Assembly: GCF_014773365.1 (NCBI RefSeq)
Contig: NZ_JACWUN010000008.1
Location: 85,404 to 149,403, forward strand
Direction of reading: 5' to 3'
Length of the DNA stretch: 64,000 bases
Origin: Pelovirga terrestris
GTDB taxonomy: Bacteria > Desulfobacterota > Desulfuromonadia > Desulfuromonadales > Geopsychrobacteraceae
This document shows, piece after piece, positions 7,674 to 15,977 of the stretch; positions within the stretch are counted from its first letter, which is position 1, and every line of letters starts with the position of its first letter. The translations under genes were made by a program, and so were the position numbers. The notes beneath the pieces are model-generated. The model was not told the DNA's origin. It did not search any database and saw only the letters and a program-made list of their open reading frames with translations.

Positions 7674-9845
7674 CTACTGCCGCCCTGTTATGGCCTCAGC
7701 CAACAGCTCCATGGTGTGGGCACAACGTACTGTCGAATCGGCCTTGCCCATACTTCCACCAACCATAATCATACAACCGGGACAGTCCATGGCAACGGTT
7801 TTAACCCCGGTGGCCATGATACTCTCAACCTTATCGCCGGCAATCTGGCGGGAGATCTGCGGGTGGCTCAAAAACGAATAGGTTCCACCGAAGCCACAGC
7901 AGCGATCGCTGTTTTTCATCTCCTCAAGCTGGTAGCCGCTCGCCTGCAACAGGGTGCGCGGTTCCTGCCAGACATCGTTACCTCGCTTTAAATGGCATGA
8001 GTCGTGATAGGTAACGCGGGCAGCCGATGTTGCCGTGAGCAGATCGGAAGCCTTGAGGACATTCTCCAGAAAGGCAGCGGCATCCATGGTTTTTTCCGAC
8101 AAACTGACAGCACGCTGCGACCAGATCGGGTCATCGACCAGCCGCTCAACGAAATCGCGTTTCACCCCCATGGTGCAGGTCGGGCAGACACACAAGACGT
8201 AGTCGACATCAGCCTCATAAAAAGCTTTGACGTTCTGCTTAGCCAGCTCAACCCCGGTTTCCGTATCCCCGGCGTAAAGCGCTGGGATACCACAGCAGTT
8301 CTGGGCGTTCGGAAAAACCACCTCGACGCCCAGATGGTTGAGAACCTTGACCAGACTAACACCGACCTCGGGATAGACAAAATCGGCCCCGCACCCGACA
8401 AAAAAGCCGACCCGATAGCGCGGCTGATCAATCTTCTGATCAATGTCGGCAAAAAGATCGCGGAACGACCTGGGTGCCACCGCCGGCAGATCGCGCCACT
8501 GGGTCAGATCCTTGTCCATAAAATGCATCGGCAAATGGCGGATCACCCGGGTGGCAGGCTGCCCTTCTTTTTGCTGGGTCACCGGTTTCTGTAATTTGGA
8601 TGCGGCCTTGACCATATTATGGAACAGGGCGCGATTGCGCATCACCGCCTTGAAGGTGATGTTTTTCACCAGCCCCATGCCGTATTCGTTGGTCACCTGC
8701 TGACGCAGATGAAGAATAATCTCTTCCAGGTCAATATTGGCCGGGCAGACGGCGGTACAGGAGCGGCAGCCGATACAGGCGCGGGTGATCTCTTTGGCCT
8801 TATCCAACCCTTCATAAAAAGCGGTGAGGATGATCCCGATGGCAGAAATATAGATGCTGCCGAAAACATGACCACCGACGGTCTGATACACCGGGCAGAC
8901 ATTGGCACAGGCACCACACTGGATACAGCGCAGGGCATCACGACACACTGGTGATTCGTAGAGTGCCTCACGGCCGCCATCGATCAGCACAATGTGTTGT
9001 TCTTTATCATTGCCGGGAGTCGGCACCGCGCCACGAATCCAGGTCACATAGGATGTCAACAACTGACCGGTAGCATTACGCGGCAGCAGTCGGGTGATCT
9101 TGACGGCATCCTCAATATTACGGACGAGTTTGTGGATACCGGCAAATACCACATGAACCTTCGGCAGGGTGGCACACAGGCGCGCATTGCCTTCGTTGGT
9201 GACCAGGCCGATGCCGCCGGTTTCAGCCACCAGAAAGTTGGCTCCGGTCAGACCAATATCAGCAGCAAAATAGTCTTTGCGCAGCTGCTTTCGAGCGGCA
9301 TTAACCAGGGTTCTGATATCTGCTTCGAGGGGTTCGCCAATTTCTTTACTGAACAGCTCGGCGACCTCCTCCTTGAACATATGAATGGCGGGCATCACCA
9401 GGTGGGAGGGGCGCTGACCGGCAAGTTGAACAATCCACTCACCCAGATCAGTTTCAGCGGCACGCACCCCGGCGGCTGCCAATGCTTTGTTAAGATGCGC
9501 TTCCTCCGATACCATCGACTTGGATTTTGCTATCAATCCGGCGTTCTTCTGTTTGGCCAGATTCACCACATAGTCATTGGCCTCGCGGGTGTCTTTGGCG
9601 ACGAAGACTTTAGAGCCCGCCGCTTCAGCGTTAGCGATAAATTGGGCAAGCAACTCCTTGCGCCGCTCCCTGACATCATCTTTAATCGCCGCCAGCTCGG
9701 TTCGCAGCTGATCAAAGTCGAGCCCACGAAAGGCATTTTCCCGGGCAATCAGATAGGCATCACCAAACAGGTGTAACGCCTCGCTGAGCTTTGGCTTAGC
9801 CAGGGCATTCTCAACGCTTTTTTTAAAATCGGCGGTAGCGGCCAT
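7674..9845 (-). CDS. Fused LutB-LutA-type L-lactate dehydrogenase Fe-S protein (LUD, 2x[4Fe-4S], CCG)
   Basis: A 723-residue fusion of the two large subunits of the LutABC/LldEFG L-lactate oxidising complex. Residues about 60-300 are the LUD domain (as in LutB/LldF). Two ferredoxin-type sites follow, CIQCGACANVCP at about 307-318 and CIGCRSCTAVCP at about 357-368. The C-terminal part carries two cysteine-rich CCG motifs (VGCGADF...NCCGIP and DSCHLKRG...RCCGFGG with DCPGC) like LutA/LldE. In most bacteria these are two proteins. The enzyme oxidises lactate to pyruvate and passes electrons towards the quinone pool. The start has a GAGGAG site. LutC is encoded upstream on the same strand. Confidence 0.9.
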   Translation of the reverse strand: MAATADFKKSVENALAKPKLSEALHLFGDAYLIARENAFRGLDFDQLRTELAAIKDDVRERRKELLAQFIANAEAAGSKVFVAKDTREANDYVVNLAKQKNAGLIAKSKSMVSEEAHLNKALAAAGVRAAETDLGEWIVQLAGQRPSHLVMPAIHMFKEEVAELFSKEIGEPLEADIRTLVNAARKQLRKDYFAADIGLTGANFLVAETGGIGLVTNEGNARLCATLPKVHVVFAGIHKLVRNIEDAVKITRLLPRNATGQLLTSYVTWIRGAVPTPGNDKEQHIVLIDGGREALYESPVCRDALRCIQCGACANVCPVYQTVGGHVFGSIYISAIGIILTAFYEGLDKAKEITRACIGCRSCTAVCPANIDLEEIILHLRQQVTNEYGMGLVKNITFKAVMRNRALFHNMVKAASKLQKPVTQQKEGQPATRVIRHLPMHFMDKDLTQWRDLPAVAPRSFRDLFADIDQKIDQPRYRVGFFVGCGADFVYPEVGVSLVKVLNHLGVEVVFPNAQNCCGIPALYAGDTETGVELAKQNVKAFYEADVDYVLCVCPTCTMGVKRDFVERLVDDPIWSQRAVSLSEKTMDAAAFLENVLKASDLLTATSAARVTYHDSCHLKRGNDVWQEPRTLLQASGYQLEEMKNSDRCCGFGGTYSFLSHPQISRQIAGDKVESIMATGVKTVAMDCPGCMIMVGGSMGKADSTVRCAHTMELLAEAITGRQ

Positions 9846-10009
9846 GTTTTTCTCCTCAGCGATCGTAGTCAGATCAGTCAGATCTCTTGCTGTATCACAT
9901 CAACAACGTCGGGAGCAATAAATTGCCCCCACCCCCTTCGTCCGTCTCGGTGGCACCAATATCACTCTTGTGGGGGCGCGATTTATCGCACCCGATGGTT
10001 ATCTGTCGC

Positions 10010-10573
10010 CTATATCTCCAGCAGATCATCAGATACGTCAGGGACAAGCAAAATATGGAGTTGACGGGGCCCATGGCAGCCGATGGTCAGCACCCGTTCT
10101 ATATCTGCGGTACGACTTGGACCGGTAATGTACGCGACAAAACGTGGTTCAGAACCTTCATACAGCCTGTTCATAGGGTCTACGGCAGCCAGATTATCGG
10201 GGAGAATTTTAGTCGGATCGAGAAGGACAAAATGAACTTCGGGGATGGTGGTTGCCAGACGGATATCTTCACTGGTGCTGTCGAGGACAACCGTACCGGT
10301 GTCGGCCATGGCAAAATTGCAGAAGGTAACACCGGCACCAGGCAGTTGACCAGCGTCTCGAAAGCTGCCCGCATGAACTTCCACGCCAGCCGCTTCAAGT
10401 AACGACCACAACTGGAACTTGTCCGTCAGTGCCGTTTGGGGGACCAGGGTTTTACCGACCGCAGTGCGCGCAATAAAGTCAGCTGCATCCTCCAACGTCC
10501 CATAGTGCGCAACTGTTGCACCGACCCGCTCGGCACTTTCTGTGAACCTTTTAACCTGGTCTTTTCCTACCAT
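10010..10573 (-). CDS. lutC: LutC/LldG-type LUD-domain protein of lactate oxidation
   Basis: A 187-residue protein made of one LUD domain, equivalent to LutC/LldG, the third component of the L-lactate utilisation complex. The conserved core TFCNFAMADTGTVVLDS followed by IPEVHFVLLDPTKILP is visible, and the C-terminal GPSRTADIE is the family signature. The frame is open to an ATG at 10621, but the ATG at 10573 has an AGGGAGA ribosome site and is chosen. It is the first gene of the minus-strand lutC-lutAB-zinc-ribbon operon. A 164-bp gap separates it from the fusion gene, and a lactate-type operator lies about 80 bp upstream. Confidence 0.88.
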   Translation of the reverse strand: MVGKDQVKRFTESAERVGATVAHYGTLEDAADFIARTAVGKTLVPQTALTDKFQLWSLLEAAGVEVHAGSFRDAGQLPGAGVTFCNFAMADTGTVVLDSTSEDIRLATTIPEVHFVLLDPTKILPDNLAAVDPMNRLYEGSEPRFVAYITGPSRTADIERVLTIGCHGPRQLHILLVPDVSDDLLEI

Positions 10574-10652
10574 AGCACTATCTCCCTGCAGATCGATCAA
10601 TCCGCCAACTGTACCCAACATAAATGAAACAGCAAGAGCTAAACCACGAGAC

Positions 10653-10663
10653 TGGTATGACCA
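10653..10663. promoter_or_regulatory. Candidate LldR-type operator in front of lutC
   Basis: TGGTATGACCA is an exact TGGT-N3-ACCA palindrome. On the minus strand it lies 7 bp downstream of TATAAC (10676-10671), a plausible -10 box for lutC, so a bound repressor would cover the transcription start. The core GGTATGACC is the reverse complement of the core of the lctP operator at 1699-1715. Confidence 0.55.
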
Positions 10664-10856
10664 TTTCTATGTTATAACTTATCTGCCATTATTTCCATAA
10701 TTATTTCCATCCTAAAGCCACCGATGCGACCTGCTTACAAGAATGTACCGTTACCACACAACACTAAGCGTTAAAGGGCCTGATGAAACCGCTATGGTTT
10801 TCTGATATCCCCACGGACAGCACCCGCTATCAGAGAACCTGGCTATTTAAACCCGC

Positions 10857-10886
10857 TTGACAATATACCAGCATGCACACTATTGT
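10857..10886 (+). promoter_or_regulatory. Candidate sigma-70 promoter for glcD-glcF
   Basis: A perfect TTGACA at 10857-10862 is followed after 18 bp by TATTGT at 10881-10886. The operator at 10887-10899 begins at the next base. Transcription would start near 10893 and give a leader of about 105 nt. Confidence 0.55.
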
Positions 10887-10899
10887 ATGGTATTACCAT
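10887..10899. promoter_or_regulatory. Candidate LldR-type operator in front of glcD
   Basis: ATGGTATTACCAT is a perfect palindrome with 6-bp arms and fits the TNGTNNNACNA consensus of GntR/FadR-family lactate regulators. It abuts the -10 box of the candidate glcD promoter. It is the third such site in the lactate locus. Confidence 0.58.
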
Positions 10900-10998
10900 C
10901 TAACCATCTTACCACCCATCGGTGGACATTAACAATAAAAACAAAAAAGCCACAGCAACCGGTTTGTTCTTCCACCCATCAGACAAGACGAGGGACCA

Positions 10999-12390
10999 AT
11001 GATCAATCAAAGCGCTATGCAACAACTTGAACAGGCTCTTGGAAAAGAAAAACTGGTAACCGCCAAGGAGGATCTGCTCGTTCTTGGCTACGATTCAACT
11101 CCGGGACTCCATAGCCTGCCGGATGTGGTTGTCTATCCGACCAGCACCGAGGACGTCGTCAAGATTGTCGACGTAGCCCGCGACCACAACCTGCCGTTGA
11201 CACCGCGTGGCAGCGCAACCGGCCTCTCCGGGGGGAGCATCCCGGTGCATGGCGGCATCGTCATCTGCCTGAACAAGATGAACCGGATTCTGGAGATTGA
11301 CGAGGAAAACCTCACCGCCACCTGCGAACCGGGGGTTGTGACCCTTGATCTGTTCAATGCGGTGGCAGAAAAAGGGCTGTTTTATCCGCCCGATCCCGGC
11401 TCGCAGAAAATTTCTACCCTGGCCGGCAATGTCATGGAAGATGCCGGTGGTCTGCGCGGTCTGAAATATGGTGTGACCCGCGATTATGTCATGGCTCTGA
11501 CCTGTGTTCTTGCCGACGGCAGCCTGATTTCCACCGGCGGCAAAAGCGTCAAGGATGTGGCCGGGTACGCCTTCAAGGATCTGCTGGTTGGGTCGGAAGG
11601 CACCCTGGGCATCATCACCCAGATCACCGTCAAGCTCATCCCACCACCGCAGACCAAACAGACCTTTCTAGCCTACTTCGATAATATCCGTACCGCCGGC
11701 GAAGCTGTTTCAAAGATCATCGCCGCCAAAATCATCCCCTCCACCATGGAGATCATGGACAAGGCCACCATCAATTGCGTTGAGGATTATGTCGGTATCG
11801 GCCTGCCACGGCAGATGGCGGCCCTGCTGTTGATTGAAGTTGATGGTCATCCTGCGGTAGTTGCCGAAGAAGCTGATGCATTAAAAGCGATTCTCGAAGA
11901 GGTCAAAGCGGCGGAAGTGCATCAGGCCAAAGATGCGCAGGATGCCATGAAACTGGCTGAGGCCCGCCGTACTGCCCTGTCGGCTCTGGCCCGCGTATCA
12001 CCCACCACCCTGCTGGAAGATGCCACGGTACCGCGTTCGAAACTGGCGGACACCTTTACCCTGATTGAGCAACTGACCGAAAAATACCAGCTCACGGTCG
12101 GCACCTTCGGTCATGCCGGCGACGGCAACCTGCATCCGACCGTACTTTGTGACGAGCGCAATGAAGACGAAATGAAACGCGCCCATGCTTTCTATGATGA
12201 ACTCTACGAGCAGGTCCTGGCCTGGGGTGGCACCGTCTCGGGTGAACACGGCATCGGCATTGCTAAAAAAGGGTACCTCGCCAAACAGATCGGCCCCGGC
12301 GGAGTGGCCGTCATGCGCCGGATCAAATCGGCCTTCGATCCGCAGGGGATCATGAATCCCGGCAAAATTTTCATTAGCGAACAGGAGTAA
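10999..12390 (+). CDS. glcD: FAD-linked oxidase, GlcD-like (D-lactate/glycolate dehydrogenase flavoprotein)
   Basis: A 463-residue flavoprotein of the GlcD/vanillyl-alcohol-oxidase family that oxidises a 2-hydroxy acid. The FAD-binding segment PRGSATGLSGGSIPVHGG lies at about residues 71-88, and the C-terminal catalytic part has GTFGHAGDGNLHPTV and GEHGIG, the usual histidine-containing motifs. Three codons of sequence separate it from a GlcF-like Fe-S subunit, so the two form a membrane-associated dehydrogenase. The family covers glycolate and D-lactate. The lactate permease, the Lut genes and the shared operator favour D-lactate, which is an inference. The ATG follows GAGGGACCA. Confidence 0.9.
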   Translation: MINQSAMQQLEQALGKEKLVTAKEDLLVLGYDSTPGLHSLPDVVVYPTSTEDVVKIVDVARDHNLPLTPRGSATGLSGGSIPVHGGIVICLNKMNRILEIDEENLTATCEPGVVTLDLFNAVAEKGLFYPPDPGSQKISTLAGNVMEDAGGLRGLKYGVTRDYVMALTCVLADGSLISTGGKSVKDVAGYAFKDLLVGSEGTLGIITQITVKLIPPPQTKQTFLAYFDNIRTAGEAVSKIIAAKIIPSTMEIMDKATINCVEDYVGIGLPRQMAALLLIEVDGHPAVVAEEADALKAILEEVKAAEVHQAKDAQDAMKLAEARRTALSALARVSPTTLLEDATVPRSKLADTFTLIEQLTEKYQLTVGTFGHAGDGNLHPTVLCDERNEDEMKRAHAFYDELYEQVLAWGGTVSGEHGIGIAKKGYLAKQIGPGGVAVMRRIKSAFDPQGIMNPGKIFISEQE

Positions 12391-12393
12391 CGC

Positions 12394-13695
12394 ATGAGCG
12401 ATCAGCAGCCACTGGGTAACTTCACCTCCAAGGATGCCCCTGACTACGAAGATGTACTGCAATGTATGCGCTGTGGATTCTGCCTGCCCACCTGCCCGAC
12501 CTTTGCCTTGACCGGACGTGAACGTTCGAGTCCCCGCGGCCGTGTTGCACTGGCCCGAGCGGTGGCCGAGGGGAAGCTCGATTTTAATCAGGCGATGAAG
12601 GATGAGGCTTTTTTCTGTCTCGACTGCCGCGCCTGCACCACCGCCTGTCCATCCGGGGTTAAAGCCGGGGAGGTGATGGAAGTCTGCCGTGCCCAGGTCC
12701 ATCAGCAACTAAAGGCACCGAAATGGCAGGGAACCTTACGCAACCTGGTATTGAAAAAAATGGTGCCGAATCCTGGCCTGATGGAAACTTCGATGCTGCC
12801 GGCCCGCCTCTACCAGAAACTCGGTATTCAGTGGCTGGTGCGCAACAGCAAGATCCTCAAGCTGGGGCCGGTCTGGATCGACAAGGCCGAGGGCATGCTG
12901 CCGGAGCTTCACGCCCCGCTAAGGCCCCAGTTGCCGGATCTCAGCCCGGCCAAAGGAGAGAAGCGAGGCACCGTCGCCTTTTTTCTCGGCTGCGTGATGA
13001 CCCTGCTCTATCCGGAAGTTTCACGCCAGACGGTCAAGGTGCTCAATCATCAGGGGTTTGATGTGATCACCCCCAAAGAACAAAAATGCTGCGGCGCCCC
13101 GCATCTGACCGAAGGTGATCGGGAAACAACCCGTGAGATTGCCGCCTTTAACCTGGATCTGTTTCTTGATCTGGAGGTCGATGCCATCGTGACTGATTGT
13201 GCCGGCTGTGGGGCAGCACTGAAGGAATACGAAGAGATTCTGGCCGAGCGTGAAGACCACGATCGTCTCCACCTCTTCCGTCAGAAGATCAAGGATATCA
13301 GTGAATTCTTATGTGAACAGGGGATACGGACCGAGGGGCTTAAACCGGTTGACAAGAGCGTTACCTATCATGAGCCTTGTCACTTGTGTCATGCTCAAGG
13401 AATCAGCAAACAGCCGCGGGCATTGATTCAAGCTATTCCAGGAGTCGATTTCCGAGAGATGAAAGAGGCCTCCTGGTGCTGTGGTTCAGCAGCTACCTTC
13501 AGCCTCAAGTTTACTGATGAGAGCCAGAAGATTCTCGATCGCAAACTGGAGAACGTCAGAAAAACCGGCGCCGAGGTCCTGGTAACCGGCAATCCCGGCT
13601 GTCACCTGCAGCTCGCCTGGGGATTACAGCAAGCCCAGATGCCGCAACCGGTGCTTCACATTACTGAATTGCTGGGGCTGGCGACACCGGACTAG
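12394..13695 (+). CDS. glcF: GlcF-like Fe-S subunit of hydroxy-acid dehydrogenase
   Basis: A 433-residue iron-sulfur protein that carries electrons from the GlcD flavoprotein to the respiratory chain. Two [4Fe-4S] motifs are near the N-terminus: CMRCGFCLPTCP at about 25-36 and CLDCRACTTACP at about 76-87. Two CCG domains follow, with FFLGCVMTLLYPE...CCGAP and EPCHLCHAQG...WCCGSA, then GNPGCHLQL. Its ribosome site (CAGGAG) lies inside the end of glcD, so translation is probably coupled. The transcript ends at or near the 10-bp hairpin at 13739-13778. Confidence 0.9.
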   Translation: MSDQQPLGNFTSKDAPDYEDVLQCMRCGFCLPTCPTFALTGRERSSPRGRVALARAVAEGKLDFNQAMKDEAFFCLDCRACTTACPSGVKAGEVMEVCRAQVHQQLKAPKWQGTLRNLVLKKMVPNPGLMETSMLPARLYQKLGIQWLVRNSKILKLGPVWIDKAEGMLPELHAPLRPQLPDLSPAKGEKRGTVAFFLGCVMTLLYPEVSRQTVKVLNHQGFDVITPKEQKCCGAPHLTEGDRETTREIAAFNLDLFLDLEVDAIVTDCAGCGAALKEYEEILAEREDHDRLHLFRQKIKDISEFLCEQGIRTEGLKPVDKSVTYHEPCHLCHAQGISKQPRALIQAIPGVDFREMKEASWCCGSAATFSLKFTDESQKILDRKLENVRKTGAEVLVTGNPGCHLQLAWGLQQAQMPQPVLHITELLGLATPD

Positions 13696-13738
13696 TTGTC
13701 ATTCGGGAAGGGGCACTGACCCATTGTATAACCGGAGT

Positions 13739-13778
13739 GTGTCCATCCATAAGCTATTAGGTGGTGTTGGATGGACAC
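13739..13778. terminator. Hairpin between convergent glcF and GGDEF/EAL gene
   Basis: GTGTCCATCC at 13739-13748 pairs perfectly with GGATGGACAC at 13769-13778 around a 20-nt loop. It sits between two convergent genes and has no T-tract, so it is a likely but unproven transcript end for both. Confidence 0.5.
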
Positions 13779-13792
13779 CTGTTGCGCCGCGC

Positions 13793-15964
13793 TCAGTGTT
13801 TGGCCAGACTTATTCCCGGAGCCAGGTTCGGATGAGTGCACAACAGGGCAAAGGCGGCATCAGCAGAAACGGCTTCACCGTACAGATAACCCTGCACTGC
13901 ATGGCAACCCAGGTGGCGCAAGTGCTCCAGCTGGATGAGGTTTTCAACGCCCTTGGCCATCAGGGTTAAATTAAGCCCGCGCGCCATCATGGCGATACCA
14001 TCGGCGATTCGCGCCCGCCCCACATCCTGCGTAATGTCGCGCACAAAGGAACGATCGATCATCAGGGTATTGACCGGATAATCACGCAGATAATTGAGCG
14101 AGGAATGGCCGCAACCAAAATTATCTATGGCAACAGAGACACCCATGCGACTCAACCCCCGCAACACTCCCGCTACCCCACTGGAACCATCCAGCATCCC
14201 CTGCTCGGTAATCTGGACTTCGAACAGCTCGGCATCAAGCCCTGCCGCTTTGATAGTGGCGGTAAACTTATCCGTGTAGTCCTCCTGCTGCAACTGGAGG
14301 ACCGACAGGTTAAGAGCCACCCTGATCGGCGGCAACCCCTGCCGTCGCCAGCGCAACATCTCCTCACATACCTGTTGCAGCACCCAGTCTCCGATCGGGA
14401 TGATCTGGCGGTTTTTTTCAGCAACATGGATAAAATCACCCGGGCACAGCAAACCACGATACGGATGCTGCCAACGCAGCAATGCCTCCATACCGACAAT
14501 ATGACTGCTGGTCGGATCCACCTTGGGCTGGAAAAATACCTGCAGCTGGTTGCGTTCCAGGGCAGTGCTTAATTCTTTCTCCAAGTTCACGCCTCCCAGG
14601 ATGTTCCCCATCTGCCGCTCATAGACACAATAGCCATCCTTGCCTGTATCCTTGGCATGATACATGGCGATATCAGCACTATGGAGCAAGGCCTCTATGC
14701 TATCCCCCCCTTCCGGATAAAGAGCAATTCCCATGCTGGCGCTCAAACGTACTTCATGACCATCAACCGTCAGGGGCATGCGAACCGCTGCGAGGATTTT
14801 ATCTGCAACAATGGTCGCATCCTCCAGCGATGTAATATTCACCAGCAGCAGTGAAAATTCATCGCCACCAAAGCGACTGACCGTATCTTCGGCACGGACA
14901 CATTGAACGATGGACCCTGCCACCTGTTGTAAAATCCGGTCACCAACAATATGGCCATAGCTGTCATTGATCTCTTTAAAAAAGTCCAGATCGATAAAAA
15001 TCACCGCAATTCTGGTGTTGCTGCGCGTCGCGTGGGCCAGGGCCTGGGTCATACGATCAGCAAAAAGAAGACGGTTCGGCAAACGGGTCAACAGGTCATG
15101 GTAGGCCTGATAGCTGATCCGTTCTTCTGAGCGTTTTCTTTCGGTAATATCGCGGGCGCTACCGAGAGTTCCAACGAATTCCTTATGACCAGCGTTGTTC
15201 TGGGCATAGACCCCCATGGCATTCAACTCTACCAGAAGCTCTGCTCCGCCTTGTCCCTGCTGACTGTTCCGACTTGCCTGCAAGCGAATCTCCGTACTGC
15301 GGGTCGCCCGCTCCCCGGTACGTTGTTCACTGAAGAACCGGTGCGCAATATCGGCATTATTAGGATGGATAAGAAAGGAAAAATGACGCCCGATAATCTC
15401 ATGCCGCTTGTACCCCAACAGTCCCTCGATCATATCATTGACAAAGGTAAACACCCCGTTGGCGTCAAGCATATAAATAAAGTCAGGGGAATTATTAACA
15501 ATAAAACGATGCATCCGTTCCGATTCTTCCAGCGCCAATTCGGTACGGCGCAACTGTAACCGGGTCTGCTGCCGCTCAACGCCCCGACTGACACTGACCA
15601 ACAGATCTTCCGGACGATAGGGCTTGCGGACAAAATCATAAGCGCCCAGGCGCAAAGCATCTTTAATGGAGACAACGGAACTATCGGAAACCAGGACAAT
15701 GGTTTCAACATCAAGGCAGGAGTTCCGAACCGCTTCGATCAGGTGGCAACTGTCACGACCGGAAATCTGTAAATCGAGTAATAATAGAGCGTAGCGCCCT
15801 TGTTTGAGTTTTTTCACTGCCTCTTCACAGGAGGTTGACAGGTCGGTACGATACCCGTTGATGCGCAGCAGCGCCTGCAGACTGTAAAGCAAGGGCAACT
15901 GCTCACCGACGATCAGAATTCCCGCTGACGGGTTTTCTAGTTTGGTGGTATGTTCCTGAGACAT
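13793..15964 (-). CDS. Response regulator with PAS, GGDEF and EAL domains (c-di-GMP turnover)
   Basis: A 723-residue cytoplasmic signalling protein. A REC domain (about 15-135) carries the phospho-acceptor Asp at about 64 (LLLLDLQ) and the lysine in RKPYRP. A PAS domain (about 150-270) follows, then GGDEF with an intact RFGGDEF at about 365-371 and EAL with GMEALLRW at about 475. Both catalytic domains look complete, so it may make or degrade cyclic di-GMP. In the REC acidic pocket the usual Asp-Asp/Glu pair reads GE (ILIVGEQ), which may weaken metal binding and phosphorylation. It starts 13 bp after the HDOD histidine kinase, its probable partner. Confidence 0.9.
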   Translation of the reverse strand: MSQEHTTKLENPSAGILIVGEQLPLLYSLQALLRINGYRTDLSTSCEEAVKKLKQGRYALLLLDLQISGRDSCHLIEAVRNSCLDVETIVLVSDSSVVSIKDALRLGAYDFVRKPYRPEDLLVSVSRGVERQQTRLQLRRTELALEESERMHRFIVNNSPDFIYMLDANGVFTFVNDMIEGLLGYKRHEIIGRHFSFLIHPNNADIAHRFFSEQRTGERATRSTEIRLQASRNSQQGQGGAELLVELNAMGVYAQNNAGHKEFVGTLGSARDITERKRSEERISYQAYHDLLTRLPNRLLFADRMTQALAHATRSNTRIAVIFIDLDFFKEINDSYGHIVGDRILQQVAGSIVQCVRAEDTVSRFGGDEFSLLLVNITSLEDATIVADKILAAVRMPLTVDGHEVRLSASMGIALYPEGGDSIEALLHSADIAMYHAKDTGKDGYCVYERQMGNILGGVNLEKELSTALERNQLQVFFQPKVDPTSSHIVGMEALLRWQHPYRGLLCPGDFIHVAEKNRQIIPIGDWVLQQVCEEMLRWRRQGLPPIRVALNLSVLQLQQEDYTDKFTATIKAAGLDAELFEVQITEQGMLDGSSGVAGVLRGLSRMGVSVAIDNFGCGHSSLNYLRDYPVNTLMIDRSFVRDITQDVGRARIADGIAMMARGLNLTLMAKGVENLIQLEHLRHLGCHAVQGYLYGEAVSADAAFALLCTHPNLAPGISLAKH

Positions 15965-15977
15965 GATTCCCCCCTAT

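Larger units (their letters stand above)
10574..10998. other. Divergent regulatory region between lutC and glcD
   Basis: This 425-bp gap separates two divergent lactate oxidation units. It contains one perfect TGGT-N3-ACCA palindrome near each gene, each next to a candidate -10 box, and no gene. The sequence is AT-rich compared with its neighbours. Confidence 0.75.
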
